The notes: generated by a model not told the origin, from the sequence alone. DNA of 34,381 bases from Weissella kandleri (GCF_001438705.1 NZ_JQBP01000005.1:1-34381), one strand, 5' to 3'. Shown: positions 1 through 7,617, counted from the first letter of the stretch. Translations and numbers: made by a program.

Positions 1-2
1 GA

Positions 3-41
3 TCGCTTCCTGCGAGGATAGGAAGTCGCGATGCAAAGTAA
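3..41 (+). CDS. 3' end of an unidentified upstream gene (partial)
   Basis: A reading frame open from the left edge ends at a TAA at 39-41, directly against the terminator hairpin, which is the usual spacing for a gene end. The visible tail is SLPARIGSRDAK. Twelve codons are too few to identify a product. A competing explanation is that the same bases form a stem (ATCGC 2-6 with GCGAT 28-32; TTCCT 7-11 with AGGAA 20-24), which could be the 3' end of a structured RNA. Confidence 0.22.
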   Translation, partial: SLPARIGSRDAK

Positions 42-70
42 AGGCTCATCAGCAATGGTGAGCCTTTTTT
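40..70 (+). terminator. Rho-independent terminator upstream of comFA
   Basis: Perfect 8-bp stem AAGGCTCA (41-48) / TGAGCCTT (59-66) followed by a run of T to 70. It ends transcription of whatever lies left of the window and isolates comFA. Confidence 0.85.
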
Positions 71-124
71 GTTGCCAAGAATAATTAGATAATTCTTTTT
101 AGTTTAAATGGGTTCTTATTAAGT

Positions 125-1522
125 ATGCAGATAAAAAATATTAAGCTTATGGTAGGACGTAAAACTTATGTGAATGCAGAAAAATTAGGATCATTATGTT
201 TAAGTTTAATGCCACTGATTGAATATCAATATCGGGTTTCACCAGCCATTATACAAGGAGTCTGTCAGCGATGTGATGCGAAGATTGATGAGCAATATTC
301 GATTTTACAACAACAGCGATTAATCATATATTGTTGGCGGTGTACAACGATGGGGCCGACTGTTAAAAGTGATGGGCATTTTATTTATGTGCAAAAAATA
401 ACACCACCAGAACAATGTGTCATTGAATTTAATTGGGCGGGCGCGCTTACTGAAAAGCAAGCAAAAGTTGCCCAACAACAGATCAGAGCATGGCGACAAA
501 AACGCGCGCACTTAATGTATGCGGTGACTGGAGCTGGTAAGACTGAAACCTTGTTACCGTTATTAAAAGTAGCGTTAGAAAATGGTCAAAATATTGCATT
601 GGTAGCACCAAGAAGGGACGTTGTAGTGGAATTAAGTCAGCGTTTAGCCCCTATTTTCCCAGAATTGATCACTAGTTTGTATGGTGGACATACCGATTAT
701 ATAGCGCGACCATTAGTAATTTGCACGATACATCAGCTTATGAATTTCCATCAAAATTTTGATTTAATTATTATTGATGAAGTTGATGCTTTTCCATATG
801 CGGGCAACCGCGCACTAAAGAATGTTTTGCAAGGAAGTCTTAAACAAGAGGGTATCACGCATTATCTTTCAGCTACACCGCCCGTGAATTTACGGTGGTT
901 AGTAACGGTTGGTAAAATTGAGCAGAGTTTTTTAGCCGTGCGTTATCACGGTCATCAGTTACCAATGTTAAAATTTCGGCGGATTAATGATTGGCGTAAA
1001 AATTTACCAGGATGGTTTTTAGAACTATTACGTGAAGTGGTTCAACGAGGACGCCAGTGGTTAATTTTTGTGCCGACGATTCAAGATGTAGCTGTAATTA
1101 GTTCACAATTGTTAGATGTGGGTGATTTTGCGGGTCTATCGTCTCAATCTGCTGATCGTAATCTACAAATACAACGTTTTCGTAATGATGAGTTAAAAGG
1201 TTTAGTAACGACGACCATATTAGAAAGAGGTGTTACGTTTGGGGCGTTAGATGTTTTTATTTTAGGAGCTGATGAATCCATATATACCAAAGCTAATTTA
1301 ATCCAAATTGCGGGTCGAGTAGGACGACGTAAAAAGACACCGGATGGGTTGGCGCTTGCTTTAGGACAAGAATATACGGTGAAACTCACTAATATAAATA
1401 GTGTTAATAAGAGGATTAAAATTTCTCCTATTAGCACTATTTTTTTGTTTAGCATGTCCATCTTCGTGGAAGCAACGAGAGAGGGGGAGGAAAATAAATG
1501 GAATATAAGTCGCTATCGCTAG
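125..1522 (+). CDS. comFA: ComFA-type competence DNA translocase/helicase with aberrant 3' end
   Basis: ComFA is the cytoplasmic ATPase that helps drive transforming single-stranded DNA through the ComEC channel. The protein shows the ComFA four-cysteine zinc motif (C47, C50, C70, C73), Walker A TGAGKT (135-140), a DEVD box (218-221), an SAT motif (249-251) and helicase motif VI QIAGRVGR (394-401), so the enzyme core is complete. The tail up to about residue 430 (EYTVKL...VNKR) still resembles ComFA ends, but the last ~35 residues are unlike them and run through the ribosome binding site of the next gene. No comFC follows, although comFA-comFC is the usual pair. I infer a junction or frameshift near 1400-1500. 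The ATG at 125 has no clear ribosome binding site; ATG 149 is an alternative. The style is that of a chromosomal gene rather than a transfer gene. Confidence 0.85.
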   Translation: MQIKNIKLMVGRKTYVNAEKLGSLCLSLMPLIEYQYRVSPAIIQGVCQRCDAKIDEQYSILQQQRLIIYCWRCTTMGPTVKSDGHFIYVQKITPPEQCVIEFNWAGALTEKQAKVAQQQIRAWRQKRAHLMYAVTGAGKTETLLPLLKVALENGQNIALVAPRRDVVVELSQRLAPIFPELITSLYGGHTDYIARPLVICTIHQLMNFHQNFDLIIIDEVDAFPYAGNRALKNVLQGSLKQEGITHYLSATPPVNLRWLVTVGKIEQSFLAVRYHGHQLPMLKFRRINDWRKNLPGWFLELLREVVQRGRQWLIFVPTIQDVAVISSQLLDVGDFAGLSSQSADRNLQIQRFRNDELKGLVTTTILERGVTFGALDVFILGADESIYTKANLIQIAGRVGRRKKTPDGLALALGQEYTVKLTNINSVNKRIKISPISTIFLFSMSIFVEATREGEENKWNISRYR

Positions 1523-1728
1523 CATTAAAGAATTGGCGTCTAACACATCGATTAAGTTTGTCAGATGTAGAGACTATGACAGGGATTTCAAAAAGTGCAA
1601 TATCAAATTATGAGTCACGTTTAAGAACACCTGATTTAAAGAATGCTAAGAAATTATCAGATGTATTGATGGTACCAATGAGTGACATTTTGGAAATGTC
1701 AGAATATGACCGTAATAAGCAAAAATAA
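1498..1728 (+). CDS. XRE-family HTH transcriptional regulator
   Basis: A 76-residue protein made almost entirely of one Cro/C1-type helix-turn-helix (about residues 6-62): the recognition segment TGISKSAISNYESRLRTP has the classic SxxxISxxExGxRxP shape. A very strong binding site (GGGGGAGG) precedes ATG 1498, and the start lies inside the abnormal end of comFA. Single-domain XRE proteins at the edge of mobile elements commonly act as repressors of transfer or maintenance genes. A target is suggested by the twin AAACGTTT palindromes just downstream, but this is inference. A hairpin at the stop codon may terminate its message. Confidence 0.8.
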   Translation: MEYKSLSLALKNWRLTHRLSLSDVETMTGISKSAISNYESRLRTPDLKNAKKLSDVLMVPMSDILEMSEYDRNKQK

Positions 1729-1791
1729 AAGATCAATAGATTGATTAGAAAAACAACTTTGGCGAGTCTCTTCTAATCCTACTGATCTTTT
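1727..1791 (+). terminator. Long interrupted hairpin after the XRE gene
   Basis: AAAAGATCA (1727-1735) pairs with TGATCTTTT (1783-1791), and inside it GATTAGAA (1743-1750) pairs with TTCTAATC (1771-1778). It starts at the stop codon of the regulator gene, so it is a probable bidirectional terminator, though the T run is short. Confidence 0.5.
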
Positions 1792-1820
1792 ATAAAGAAA
1801 AAATTGAATATCTTTAACAC

Positions 1821-1881
1821 AAACGTTTAAAAATATTGATTTGAAACGTTTATTTAAGTGCGTCTTTTCGGAAACTTAAAT
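1821..1881. promoter_or_regulatory. Twin AAACGTTT palindromes plus hairpin, possible operator
   Basis: Two copies of the 8-bp palindrome AAACGTTT (1821-1828 and 1844-1851), spaced 23 bp, are followed by a stem ATTTAAGT (1852-1859) / ACTTAAAT (1874-1881). Two identical dyads about two helical turns apart suit a dimeric repressor such as the adjacent XRE protein. I could not define a convincing -35/-10 pair, so the operator reading is tentative. Confidence 0.35.
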
Positions 1882-1949
1882 AATGTTATGACAATATTAT
1901 ATCATGCTTTGAATGTTTGTGAAGAGGAATTATTCATAAATATGACCAA

Positions 1950-2345
1950 AGCACCACTTGAAGAGGACTTGTGGAATGTATGGCAAAAACTAAGGGGGTT
2001 CATATCGCCCTAATCGATAAAAGGTATTTGAGGGTGTAGTAGCGAACATCTGAGGTAATTGTGGGGAGAAGTTAACCACTGGCGATGACGGCCATGCAAA
2101 GCGCTAGACGGTCAGGGTGGAACGTGCTGAAAACGGCGTCACACGGCTAAGAGAAAAATGTAACGGTGCTTAGATCATAATTCGACCATTAACTCGAAAT
2201 GAAATTTCTCAAAGTGTTCGGGCAGTGCTGGACTTAAATGTGTGCCAATTTTTTAATTGGACAACAAAACAGTGATTTTGATAGATCATCCTGATCGAGA
2301 TTAGTGTTTTGTTGGTTTGCTCGCTTTAGGGCAAACTCCCCCCAA
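1950..2345 (+). ncRNA. Candidate large structured RNA or single-strand DNA element
   Basis: The gene-free interval 1729-2513 contains a stretch visibly richer in G and C than its surroundings and dense in complementary segments. Clear ones: CGCCCT (2006-2011) / AGGGTG (one G-U); GAGAAA (2150-2155) / TTTCTC (2204-2209) enclosing a TTCGA/TCGAA hairpin; CCAATT (2245-2250) / AATTGG (2255-2260); a perfect 10-bp stem CAACAAAACA (2262-2271) / TGTTTTGTTG (2305-2314) enclosing GATCA/TGATC; and GTTTGC (2315-2320) / GCAAAC (2331-2336). No frame codes for a convincing protein. I do not recognise a known class and found no group II intron domain V. It lies directly upstream of an operon containing ssb. 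Boundaries are approximate and the strand is inferred from the flanking genes. Confidence 0.4.
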
Positions 2346-2422
2346 CCAACCTGGCGGTTATAAAACCTGATGTTTAAGTACAGCTATATATATTTATATG
2401 GGGATAGTGTTAAAACGTTGGT

Positions 2423-2450
2423 TTTGTTGTGCTGATATTTATCATACAAT
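2423..2450 (+). promoter_or_regulatory. Possible promoter of the ssb operon
   Basis: TTTGTT (2423-2428), a 16-bp spacer and TACAAT (2445-2450) lie about 64 bp before the first likely start codon at 2514. Both boxes are imperfect. Confidence 0.3.
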
Positions 2451-2513
2451 TTGGGATATTAAATGATAAAAGGAGTTAATAAATTAAAAAAATTTAGGAG
2501 TGAGAGGAATAAG

Positions 2514-2753
2514 ATGCAAAATGTTGTTTACTTTGTGACCGATATTAATAGACGAAATATTATTATGTATGCAGAAAATGAACCGCTTTTGCATCAAAAA
2601 TTATTGGATGCAATTGAAAATAATGAAATGAAAAATGTGGGTGGGTACAGGATGTTTAAGACAAATAAAAAGGAATTTAACAAGATATTGATGAAAATTA
2701 AAAGTCGAAGATTGCCTTTTTACAAAATTGCAGTGCCTAAGCCATTTATCTAA
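2514..2753 (+). CDS. Small unknown protein, first gene of ssb operon
   Basis: A 79-residue basic protein when started at ATG 2514, which follows a purine-rich GAGAGGAATAAG site. The longer in-frame start at 2463 lacks a binding site. No family is recognised. It begins with a hydrophobic beta-like segment (NVVYFVTDI) and has no membrane span or cysteine. It is the first of four plus-strand genes leading toward oriT (unknown, unknown, SSB, membrane protein), so a role in establishment or DNA handling is a guess from position only. Confidence 0.6.
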   Translation: MQNVVYFVTDINRRNIIMYAENEPLLHQKLLDAIENNEMKNVGGYRMFKTNKKEFNKILMKIKSRRLPFYKIAVPKPFI

Positions 2754-2764
2754 AGGAGGACTAA

Positions 2765-3079
2765 ATGATGGAAGGAATTCAATTAAATTTGTGGGAATAT
2801 CCAGTCTATTATCGACTGGTTGAGGTAATAAAAGTAGGAAAGTTTGGAATTGAAAATACTATTCAGATATTGAAATTTAGATTGGATAAACCACTTGATA
2901 AGAACAAATTAATCAAAGTAGAAAATGATTTATACATGATCAAGCGTATTAGAGGAAATACAAGTTTTAGAAACGAAAATTTAGCTGATAATTATATGGA
3001 TGCACATCAAGTAAACGTATCGATAAGTGATTTGATTAATTCTTGGTATCAACCAGAAATTAAATTTTGTATCGCTTAA
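2765..3079 (+). CDS. Unknown 104-residue protein in ssb operon
   Basis: Preceded by a perfect AAAGGAGG site five bases before ATG 2765 (a second ATG at 2768 is equally possible) and only 11 bases after the previous gene, so it is co-transcribed. The protein is soluble, mixed alpha/beta in look, with no motif I recognise. Its stop lies 26 bases before the preferred ssb start. Confidence 0.6.
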   Translation: MMEGIQLNLWEYPVYYRLVEVIKVGKFGIENTIQILKFRLDKPLDKNKLIKVENDLYMIKRIRGNTSFRNENLADNYMDAHQVNVSISDLINSWYQPEIKFCIA

Positions 3080-3105
3080 TAATTAAAAATTTGGAGGAAA
3101 ATATA

Positions 3106-3549
3106 ATGCAAATGATGATGGCAAATGGAAATTTGGTTCGGTCAGTAAAGTTAATGGAGAACCGTGGCTCCCATAAAAATACAACGATGGTTTACTTTGA
3201 TATTGCAGTTGGACGGTATTCAAAGGGACAAAAGAAGACAGACTTCATTCACCTAGTGGCCTATGAAAATATTGCAAAAAATCTAGTTGAGTATGCAAAT
3301 AAACCTGGTACTAAATTAGGAATTAAGTTTGAAATGCGTTCTTCAAATTATATTAATAAAGAAGGGAAAAAAGTTTATACAACGCAGAATTTAGTCAAAG
3401 AGCTTGAATTCCTGGGACGTAAAGTATCGAATAATTCTACTGATTCTAATGGAGTAATTTCAGATAAATCAATACCTGTCACAACAATGGATGAAGAATA
3501 TCCTATGCTGAATGAAGATGAATATGATGTTGTGGGGGAAGATTATTAA
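3106..3549 (+). CDS. ssb: Single-stranded DNA-binding protein (OB fold)
   Basis: A 147-residue SSB-like protein that would coat single-stranded DNA during transfer or replication. The OB-fold signature is visible: NGNLVRSVKL at the N-terminus, a beta segment MVYFDIAVGR, then DFIHLVAYENIAKNL (the family's F-x-x-V-V-A-W-x-x-x-A position), and KVYTTQNLVKELEFLGRK at the end of the fold. The last 25 residues are acidic and disordered, as in SSB tails, but the tip is GEDY rather than the usual DDDIPF, so docking to host partners may differ. ATG 3106 is chosen because GGAGGAAAAT precedes it. It overlaps the next gene by one base (TAATG). ssb genes are frequent in the first-transferred region of conjugative elements. 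Confidence 0.8.
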   Translation: MQMMMANGNLVRSVKLMENRGSHKNTTMVYFDIAVGRYSKGQKKTDFIHLVAYENIAKNLVEYANKPGTKLGIKFEMRSSNYINKEGKKVYTTQNLVKELEFLGRKVSNNSTDSNGVISDKSIPVTTMDEEYPMLNEDEYDVVGEDY

Positions 3550-4529
3550 TGAGATATATAACAGATATTGAACCAATTAGTAATAAAAAGATTGATAGAT
3601 TTAGACAGTGGCTAAGAAACAAAAAATATGATTTTTATGATAATCGTAGAGCAAGTTTATTTACAATATTTATATTTTTTATTGTAATTTTAGTGTCCAT
3701 GGTTATTTCTTCACAGCTATCAGCAAGGCCAAGTAATATGCCTGGTGCTAAGTTCAATCAAACTCAACCGTTTGGTTCATTGGGTAAAAATGTAATGCTA
3801 ACCAAGGCGATTGCGGATAATAAAACTAATACTACATTATTATTTTTTGATTTCTCAAATGGGTCAGAAACATCAACAGATGTCATTAATTGGGACAATG
3901 TCAAAGTTGACTTTAAGGGTGATCATTGGTTGCAATCTAATCCACCTACTAAAGCTGAATTTATTCCAACATCAAATAACACTGGGGTAATTAAACTTAG
4001 AAATGTGAAAAACAAGTATCAAGATTTTCAGATAATTTTTAATGATAAGCAAATTGATTCATCCAAAATTATGGCAGTTTCTAATGGATATTCAAATGAT
4101 CAAAAAGCAGAAGTAGTGCAAGCAAAATTTGTCATTAATCGGGATACTCCAAAAACAGAAAATATTAATAGTTCGATTGATCAGAAAACATTAGCTATCT
4201 CAGAAAATAATGTTAAACAGGATGAAATTGATAAATTAATTAAACACAATCAGCAAGCTATTAAGGATTTGAAGAAAAGTGATAAACAAGTTAGTGCGGA
4301 TATTCAGGCTTTAAAAAATCAAAAAAAGATTTCGACTGAAGGATCAGATGTTGAAAATATTGATACTCAAATAACAACTAAACAAGACGTTTTGAGTGAA
4401 AGTTCAAATAAAAAGGCAACTTTATTAAATGATATTCAAGATCAAAAGTTAAAGAGACATGCGCTAGGGAAACAATTAATTAATTTGAAAAAGGGGAAGT
4501 TGAATTTACATGAAATAATCAAATATTGA
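3549..4529 (+). CDS. Membrane-anchored protein with long coiled coil
   Basis: A 326-residue protein with a basic cytoplasmic N-terminus, one transmembrane helix at about 36-56 (FTIFIFFIVILVSMVI) and a large, probably extracellular, part. Residues ~60-200 look like a beta-rich domain; ~205-320 are rich in K, Q, D, E and N with heptad-like spacing, suggesting a coiled coil. I recognise no family, though the layout resembles surface proteins of conjugation loci. Start overlaps the ssb stop by one base (TAATG), so the two are translationally coupled. It ends just before oriT. Surface exclusion, mating-pair contact or cell-wall binding are possibilities without direct support. Confidence 0.65.
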   Translation: MRYITDIEPISNKKIDRFRQWLRNKKYDFYDNRRASLFTIFIFFIVILVSMVISSQLSARPSNMPGAKFNQTQPFGSLGKNVMLTKAIADNKTNTTLLFFDFSNGSETSTDVINWDNVKVDFKGDHWLQSNPPTKAEFIPTSNNTGVIKLRNVKNKYQDFQIIFNDKQIDSSKIMAVSNGYSNDQKAEVVQAKFVINRDTPKTENINSSIDQKTLAISENNVKQDEIDKLIKHNQQAIKDLKKSDKQVSADIQALKNQKKISTEGSDVENIDTQITTKQDVLSESSNKKATLLNDIQDQKLKRHALGKQLINLKKGKLNLHEIIKY

Positions 4530-4530
4530 T

Positions 4531-4718
4531 GACTTACTGGTGGGTACTACTTAGGTACCCGCTGGGTACTCAATGGGTACTTTTAGGGTACTCAATAGGT
4601 ACTCAAAGTTAAAAGGGTGTCCCACAGAAAATGCCTGCACAGCAGGTCGTCACACTTCAGTGGGACCATTTTCCCCTTAACCTGTTCACAAAAAGCACTT
4701 AAATGAGGTAATGGAGTT
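4531..4718. other. oriT: Probable origin of transfer (oriT)
   Basis: A gene-free 189-bp interval between the ssb operon and the mobilisation operon. It contains six GGTAC iterons and then a nested inverted repeat: GTCCCAC (4619-4625) / GTGGGAC (4660-4666) enclosing CCTGC (4634-4638) / GCAGG (4642-4646). Iterons plus inverted repeat immediately upstream of a ribbon-helix-helix gene and relaxase gene is the standard form of oriT in Gram-positive elements with MobP relaxases. The nick site cannot be placed by eye; it is likely near the right foot of the inverted repeat. Confidence 0.7.
4543..4608 (+). repeat. Six GGTAC iterons, exact 11-bp period
   Basis: GGTAC begins at 4543, 4554, 4565, 4576, 4587 and 4598, an unbroken 11-bp spacing (one helical turn). 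Most units read GGTACT followed by CAA or TTT. Such in-phase arrays are bound cooperatively by small RHH proteins; the product of the next gene is the obvious candidate. Confidence 0.85.
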
Positions 4719-5033
4719 TTGACTAGAGAAATACATTTACGAAATTTGAATGTAGAGATGCTTCAATTGATTGAAAAAAGAGCGATTGACTTGGGCATTT
4801 CTAGAAATACATTAATAAAAGAAGTGCTCGAAAATTATGCTGAAAGAATTTCAGAAAATAAGGCGGCTGAGACTATTCATACCCAAATAGATGCTTTGAT
4901 ATTAAATCAAAATCGTTTAATTGAAGCTACAAATAATTCTGCTACTAATATATCGAAAGCACTCCAAGAAAGTATGGAGTTATCAAATGAAATTTTAGAA
5001 GAATTTAAAATCGCAAAAACTAGAAATAAATAG
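4719..5033 (+). CDS. Ribbon-helix-helix relaxosome accessory protein
   Basis: A 104-residue protein whose first ~45 residues have the RHH (Arc/MetJ-CopG) pattern: a short beta strand EIHLRNL, a first helix NVEMLQLIEKRAIDLG, then ISRNTLIKEVLENYAERI. The remainder is a predicted helical, probably coiled, oligomerisation tail. RHH proteins next to oriT bind its repeats and assist the relaxase. Translation starts at TTG 4719: the nearby ATG at 4711 reaches a stop after three codons, and GAGG lies ten bases before the TTG. The iteron array lies about 110 bp upstream. Confidence 0.75.
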   Translation: MTREIHLRNLNVEMLQLIEKRAIDLGISRNTLIKEVLENYAERISENKAAETIHTQIDALILNQNRLIEATNNSATNISKALQESMELSNEILEEFKIAKTRNK

Positions 5034-5055
5034 TTTAAAGGGGGAGGAATAGATA

Positions 5056-5715
5056 ATGGATCAAGATTTAAATTTTATTCGTCAACAAACAACATCAAGA
5101 CTAAAGAAGCGAAGAAATATTTTAATTAAGCAATACGAAAAATTTCCCGATGAAAAAATTCCTGAGAAAGTAATTTTAGAATTACAGTCTATTCAAAAAT
5201 TGTTAAATGAAGTTTCAATTGAAGATATTCCAAAACAAATTAGTTTGAAAATGTCTGATTTAGAAAAATGGTATTTTGCGTTAATGCTAGATTGGATTAC
5301 GGATCATCCAGATGCAATCAATGCTGCAAGAATTAGTCGTGCGGAAATTTATAAATTTACGATGCATTTTTTCGTAGATAATATTATTTTGAATTCTAAA
5401 AATCAAAATTTATCTTTGAGTACTTTGAAAAATAATATCTCGAAAATTAGCGAAGAGAGTGAATTTGAAAAAAATATTTTACAACAGTTAAAAGAGATTA
5501 AGGATGTGACAACATACAGTGCATCATTGAGTCATGTAGTCGCTGATATGTCCAGTGATTTTCCAAATGGTATTAGTGATTTATTGAGAAATAACCAAGA
5601 GAATGATTTATCAGAAAATTCATTTTCTAATTCATTAAAAGAATTTATTGAGAAACGAAATTTTGATAAACAAAATACTACAAGTAAAAATAATCAATTG
5701 GGATTTAAACGATAG
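5056..5715 (+). CDS. Unknown protein of mobilisation operon
   Basis: A 219-residue, largely helical, charged protein with no membrane segment and no motif I recognise. It follows a GGGGGAGG site and lies 22 bases after the RHH gene. The N-terminal third is basic (TTSRLKKRRNILIKQYEKF), the C-terminal third is polar and probably disordered. Position suggests a relaxosome or relaxase-loading role, which is inference only. Confidence 0.65.
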   Translation: MDQDLNFIRQQTTSRLKKRRNILIKQYEKFPDEKIPEKVILELQSIQKLLNEVSIEDIPKQISLKMSDLEKWYFALMLDWITDHPDAINAARISRAEIYKFTMHFFVDNIILNSKNQNLSLSTLKNNISKISEESEFEKNILQQLKEIKDVTTYSASLSHVVADMSSDFPNGISDLLRNNQENDLSENSFSNSLKEFIEKRNFDKQNTTSKNNQLGFKR

Positions 5716-5727
5716 TTGGTGATCAAT

Positions 5728-6051
5728 ATGAGCAAATCAAATAAATTAATTCAACGTTTTATTGATGATTTAAATAATGCAGATTGGAATAATGAAGAGA
5801 TTAATGACGAACAAGTTTTAAAAAGAGGATCTTTAAAAGAACGAAGATTGATGAGTGAAGAATATTGGCAGATCCAAGCTATATTAACCTTCAAAGAAAA
5901 GTTTCAACTAACTAATAAACAGGTTATTGATATTTTTAAAATTCCTAAAGATAGATTAAGAGATCGGATGAAAATGGCACATCAAGATTATGAAACCATT
6001 CCAGAATTAATGGACGCATTACATGAGGAGATGGAGGAGTTAAATGGCTAA
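5728..6051 (+). CDS. Small unknown protein preceding the relaxase
   Basis: A 107-residue acidic, helical protein. ATG 5728 is preferred because GGTGATC upstream matches the anti-Shine-Dalgarno end of 16S rRNA; an upstream in-frame TTG at 5716 is less likely. The segment LTNKQVIDIFKIPKDRLRDRMKMA has a helix-turn-helix look, so DNA binding is possible. It overlaps the relaxase gene by 8 bases, indicating coupled translation and a probable relaxosome connection. Confidence 0.6.
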   Translation: MSKSNKLIQRFIDDLNNADWNNEEINDEQVLKRGSLKERRLMSEEYWQIQAILTFKEKFQLTNKQVIDIFKIPKDRLRDRMKMAHQDYETIPELMDALHEEMEELNG

Positions 6052-7513
6052 AACTGGTGGATTCGCAAAGTTTAAATTAGGTGAATCAAAAGCAGGTTCT
6101 GTTATTCTTCCTACTGCATTTGTAACAGCAGATACTGCGGCAAGTGATGGACACAGGTACAGCGACTTAATAAATATTTATGCTGAGAAGAATTCTAAAG
6201 TTACTGAATCTAATGATATGATTCGTGGTGGATGGGAAGAAATTGAAAAGAGTGCGGAGCTTTCAGGAAAAAATTTGGGGTATGCCTCACGAGCCAGTGC
6301 GACTGATGAAGAACATCCTATCTTTAATGGTGAGTCATTAAATTTAAAAGATGATGAAATTGAAAAATTAAAATCAGATTTAGATTTAGCACAAGATAAT
6401 GGAAATAATTTGATTGAGGCTGCCTTTTCTATTCGTGGTGATTGGTTGGTAGAAAATGGATTATATGATCCAAAGCATGGAACGATTGATCAAAGGGCGT
6501 TAAAACAAGCAGAACAATCTGTAGTTCGAAATCTATTCGAAAAAGGTTTTCCATTACCCTTAGGTGAGAATAAAAATGATGTCGTTTGGTTTGGGGTGAT
6601 TCACCAGGATACTGATCATTTAAATATGCATATATGGTTTGCGAAAAAATCAAAGGAAACTAGAAATGAAATGATTCATAGTTCTGGATCACCAAAAGGA
6701 AAAATGAAATTAAGTGCTATTAATGATACGAAACGAAAATTTATTAGTCGATTAACTTCCAGTGCGGAGCAAGAACGCAGAGCAGATATTTATCAGGCCG
6801 TGGCAGAGGTTCAATCTGATATTAAGTTGAACTTTAATGATATTAATAGTCGTAATTTCAAAAATTCTGCGAGCTTACAGGAGATTTGGGAGGCGTTACC
6901 CAAGGACATGGCCGGTAAGTGGATGGTTGGTAATGCTGATTTAAACAATCTAAAACCTAATACAAAAATGTTTAATGCACATAAGGTGATGAATGAATAT
7001 ATTGATAAGTTATTTGAGACAGATTTAAAAAATGAATTCAATAAATTTATGAATGAGGCACATAGAGTTGATGAATTCCTATTAAAAGATAATGGGAAAA
7101 CTTTATATAAAAATTTGTATTCAACACAAAGAGTTTCTAAATTGAAAAAGCAATTAGCCAATTCAATTTATCGGGAATTTAATCAGCAAGTTAAGGATGA
7201 AAAGATTTCTATTGAAGATAAAAATCTAGGGGAATCTACTAGTACATTTGAACCGTTTCCTAATATTAAGAAACATGAGCATAGGAATATTCCAGATATT
7301 CAAAAAGGTCATGATAAGAAAATAGATAATCAAAAATTCGTACCAAAAGCAAAAGCTGTATCGTTAGATGAATTATCTAATGGTATTAAAAAGAATGCCC
7401 GATCATTAACTAGGGAGGCATATGAAGATGCCTCATCAACTAGAAAAATGTTGAGAGCCAAAGAACGTGAAGAATTTGAACTTGAACAGGAGTCAAATGG
7501 ATATAGTCGCTAA
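6044..7513 (+). CDS. MobP-type (MobP2-like) conjugative relaxase
   Basis: A 489-residue relaxase that would nick oriT, stay joined to the 5' end of the transferred strand, and rejoin it in the recipient. The HUH metal-binding motif is clear: GVIHQDTDHLNMHIWF at about 185-199 (H187, D189, D191, H192, H196), preceded by a conserved-looking block from ~122 (LIEAAFSIRGDWLVENGL). By analogy with MobP2 proteins the catalytic tyrosine should be N-terminal; Y46 (INIYAEKN) or Y80 (NLGYASR) are candidates. The C-terminal half is helical and charged, probably for contacts with the coupling protein. It is preceded by GGAGGAG and overlaps the upstream gene. The relaxase domain is complete. Confidence 0.8.
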   Translation: MAKTGGFAKFKLGESKAGSVILPTAFVTADTAASDGHRYSDLINIYAEKNSKVTESNDMIRGGWEEIEKSAELSGKNLGYASRASATDEEHPIFNGESLNLKDDEIEKLKSDLDLAQDNGNNLIEAAFSIRGDWLVENGLYDPKHGTIDQRALKQAEQSVVRNLFEKGFPLPLGENKNDVVWFGVIHQDTDHLNMHIWFAKKSKETRNEMIHSSGSPKGKMKLSAINDTKRKFISRLTSSAEQERRADIYQAVAEVQSDIKLNFNDINSRNFKNSASLQEIWEALPKDMAGKWMVGNADLNNLKPNTKMFNAHKVMNEYIDKLFETDLKNEFNKFMNEAHRVDEFLLKDNGKTLYKNLYSTQRVSKLKKQLANSIYREFNQQVKDEKISIEDKNLGESTSTFEPFPNIKKHEHRNIPDIQKGHDKKIDNQKFVPKAKAVSLDELSNGIKKNARSLTREAYEDASSTRKMLRAKEREEFELEQESNGYSR

Positions 7514-7515
7514 AA

Positions 7516-7617
7516 ATGAAAAATTATATGAGCAAATATGAGATGACTGAAGAGACAATTGAATGGAGAGGACATACACATCATAGAATTCAGAGTAATA
7601 TTGAGAGGATTGGATAA
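7516..7617 (+). CDS. Possible 33-residue peptide between relaxase and topoisomerase
   Basis: An open frame MKNYMSKYEMTEETIEWRG... fills the gap between two tightly packed genes; its TAA abuts the ATG of the topoisomerase gene, which suggests translational coupling. No good ribosome binding site is seen within 15 bases of ATG 7516 or the internal ATG at 7528, so it may be untranslated. Confidence 0.3.
   Translation: MKNYMSKYEMTEETIEWRGHTHHRIQSNIERIG

Noticed and set aside
1950-2345. Group II intron or RNase P-type RNA
   Set aside because: No domain V hairpin, no GUGYG 5' end and no reverse transcriptase; the RNase P conserved blocks are also missing.
4543-4608. CRISPR array or replication iterons
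   Set aside because: The period is 11 bp with no spacers, ruling out CRISPR. No Rep gene is nearby while RHH and relaxase genes are, so transfer origin fits better than a replication origin.
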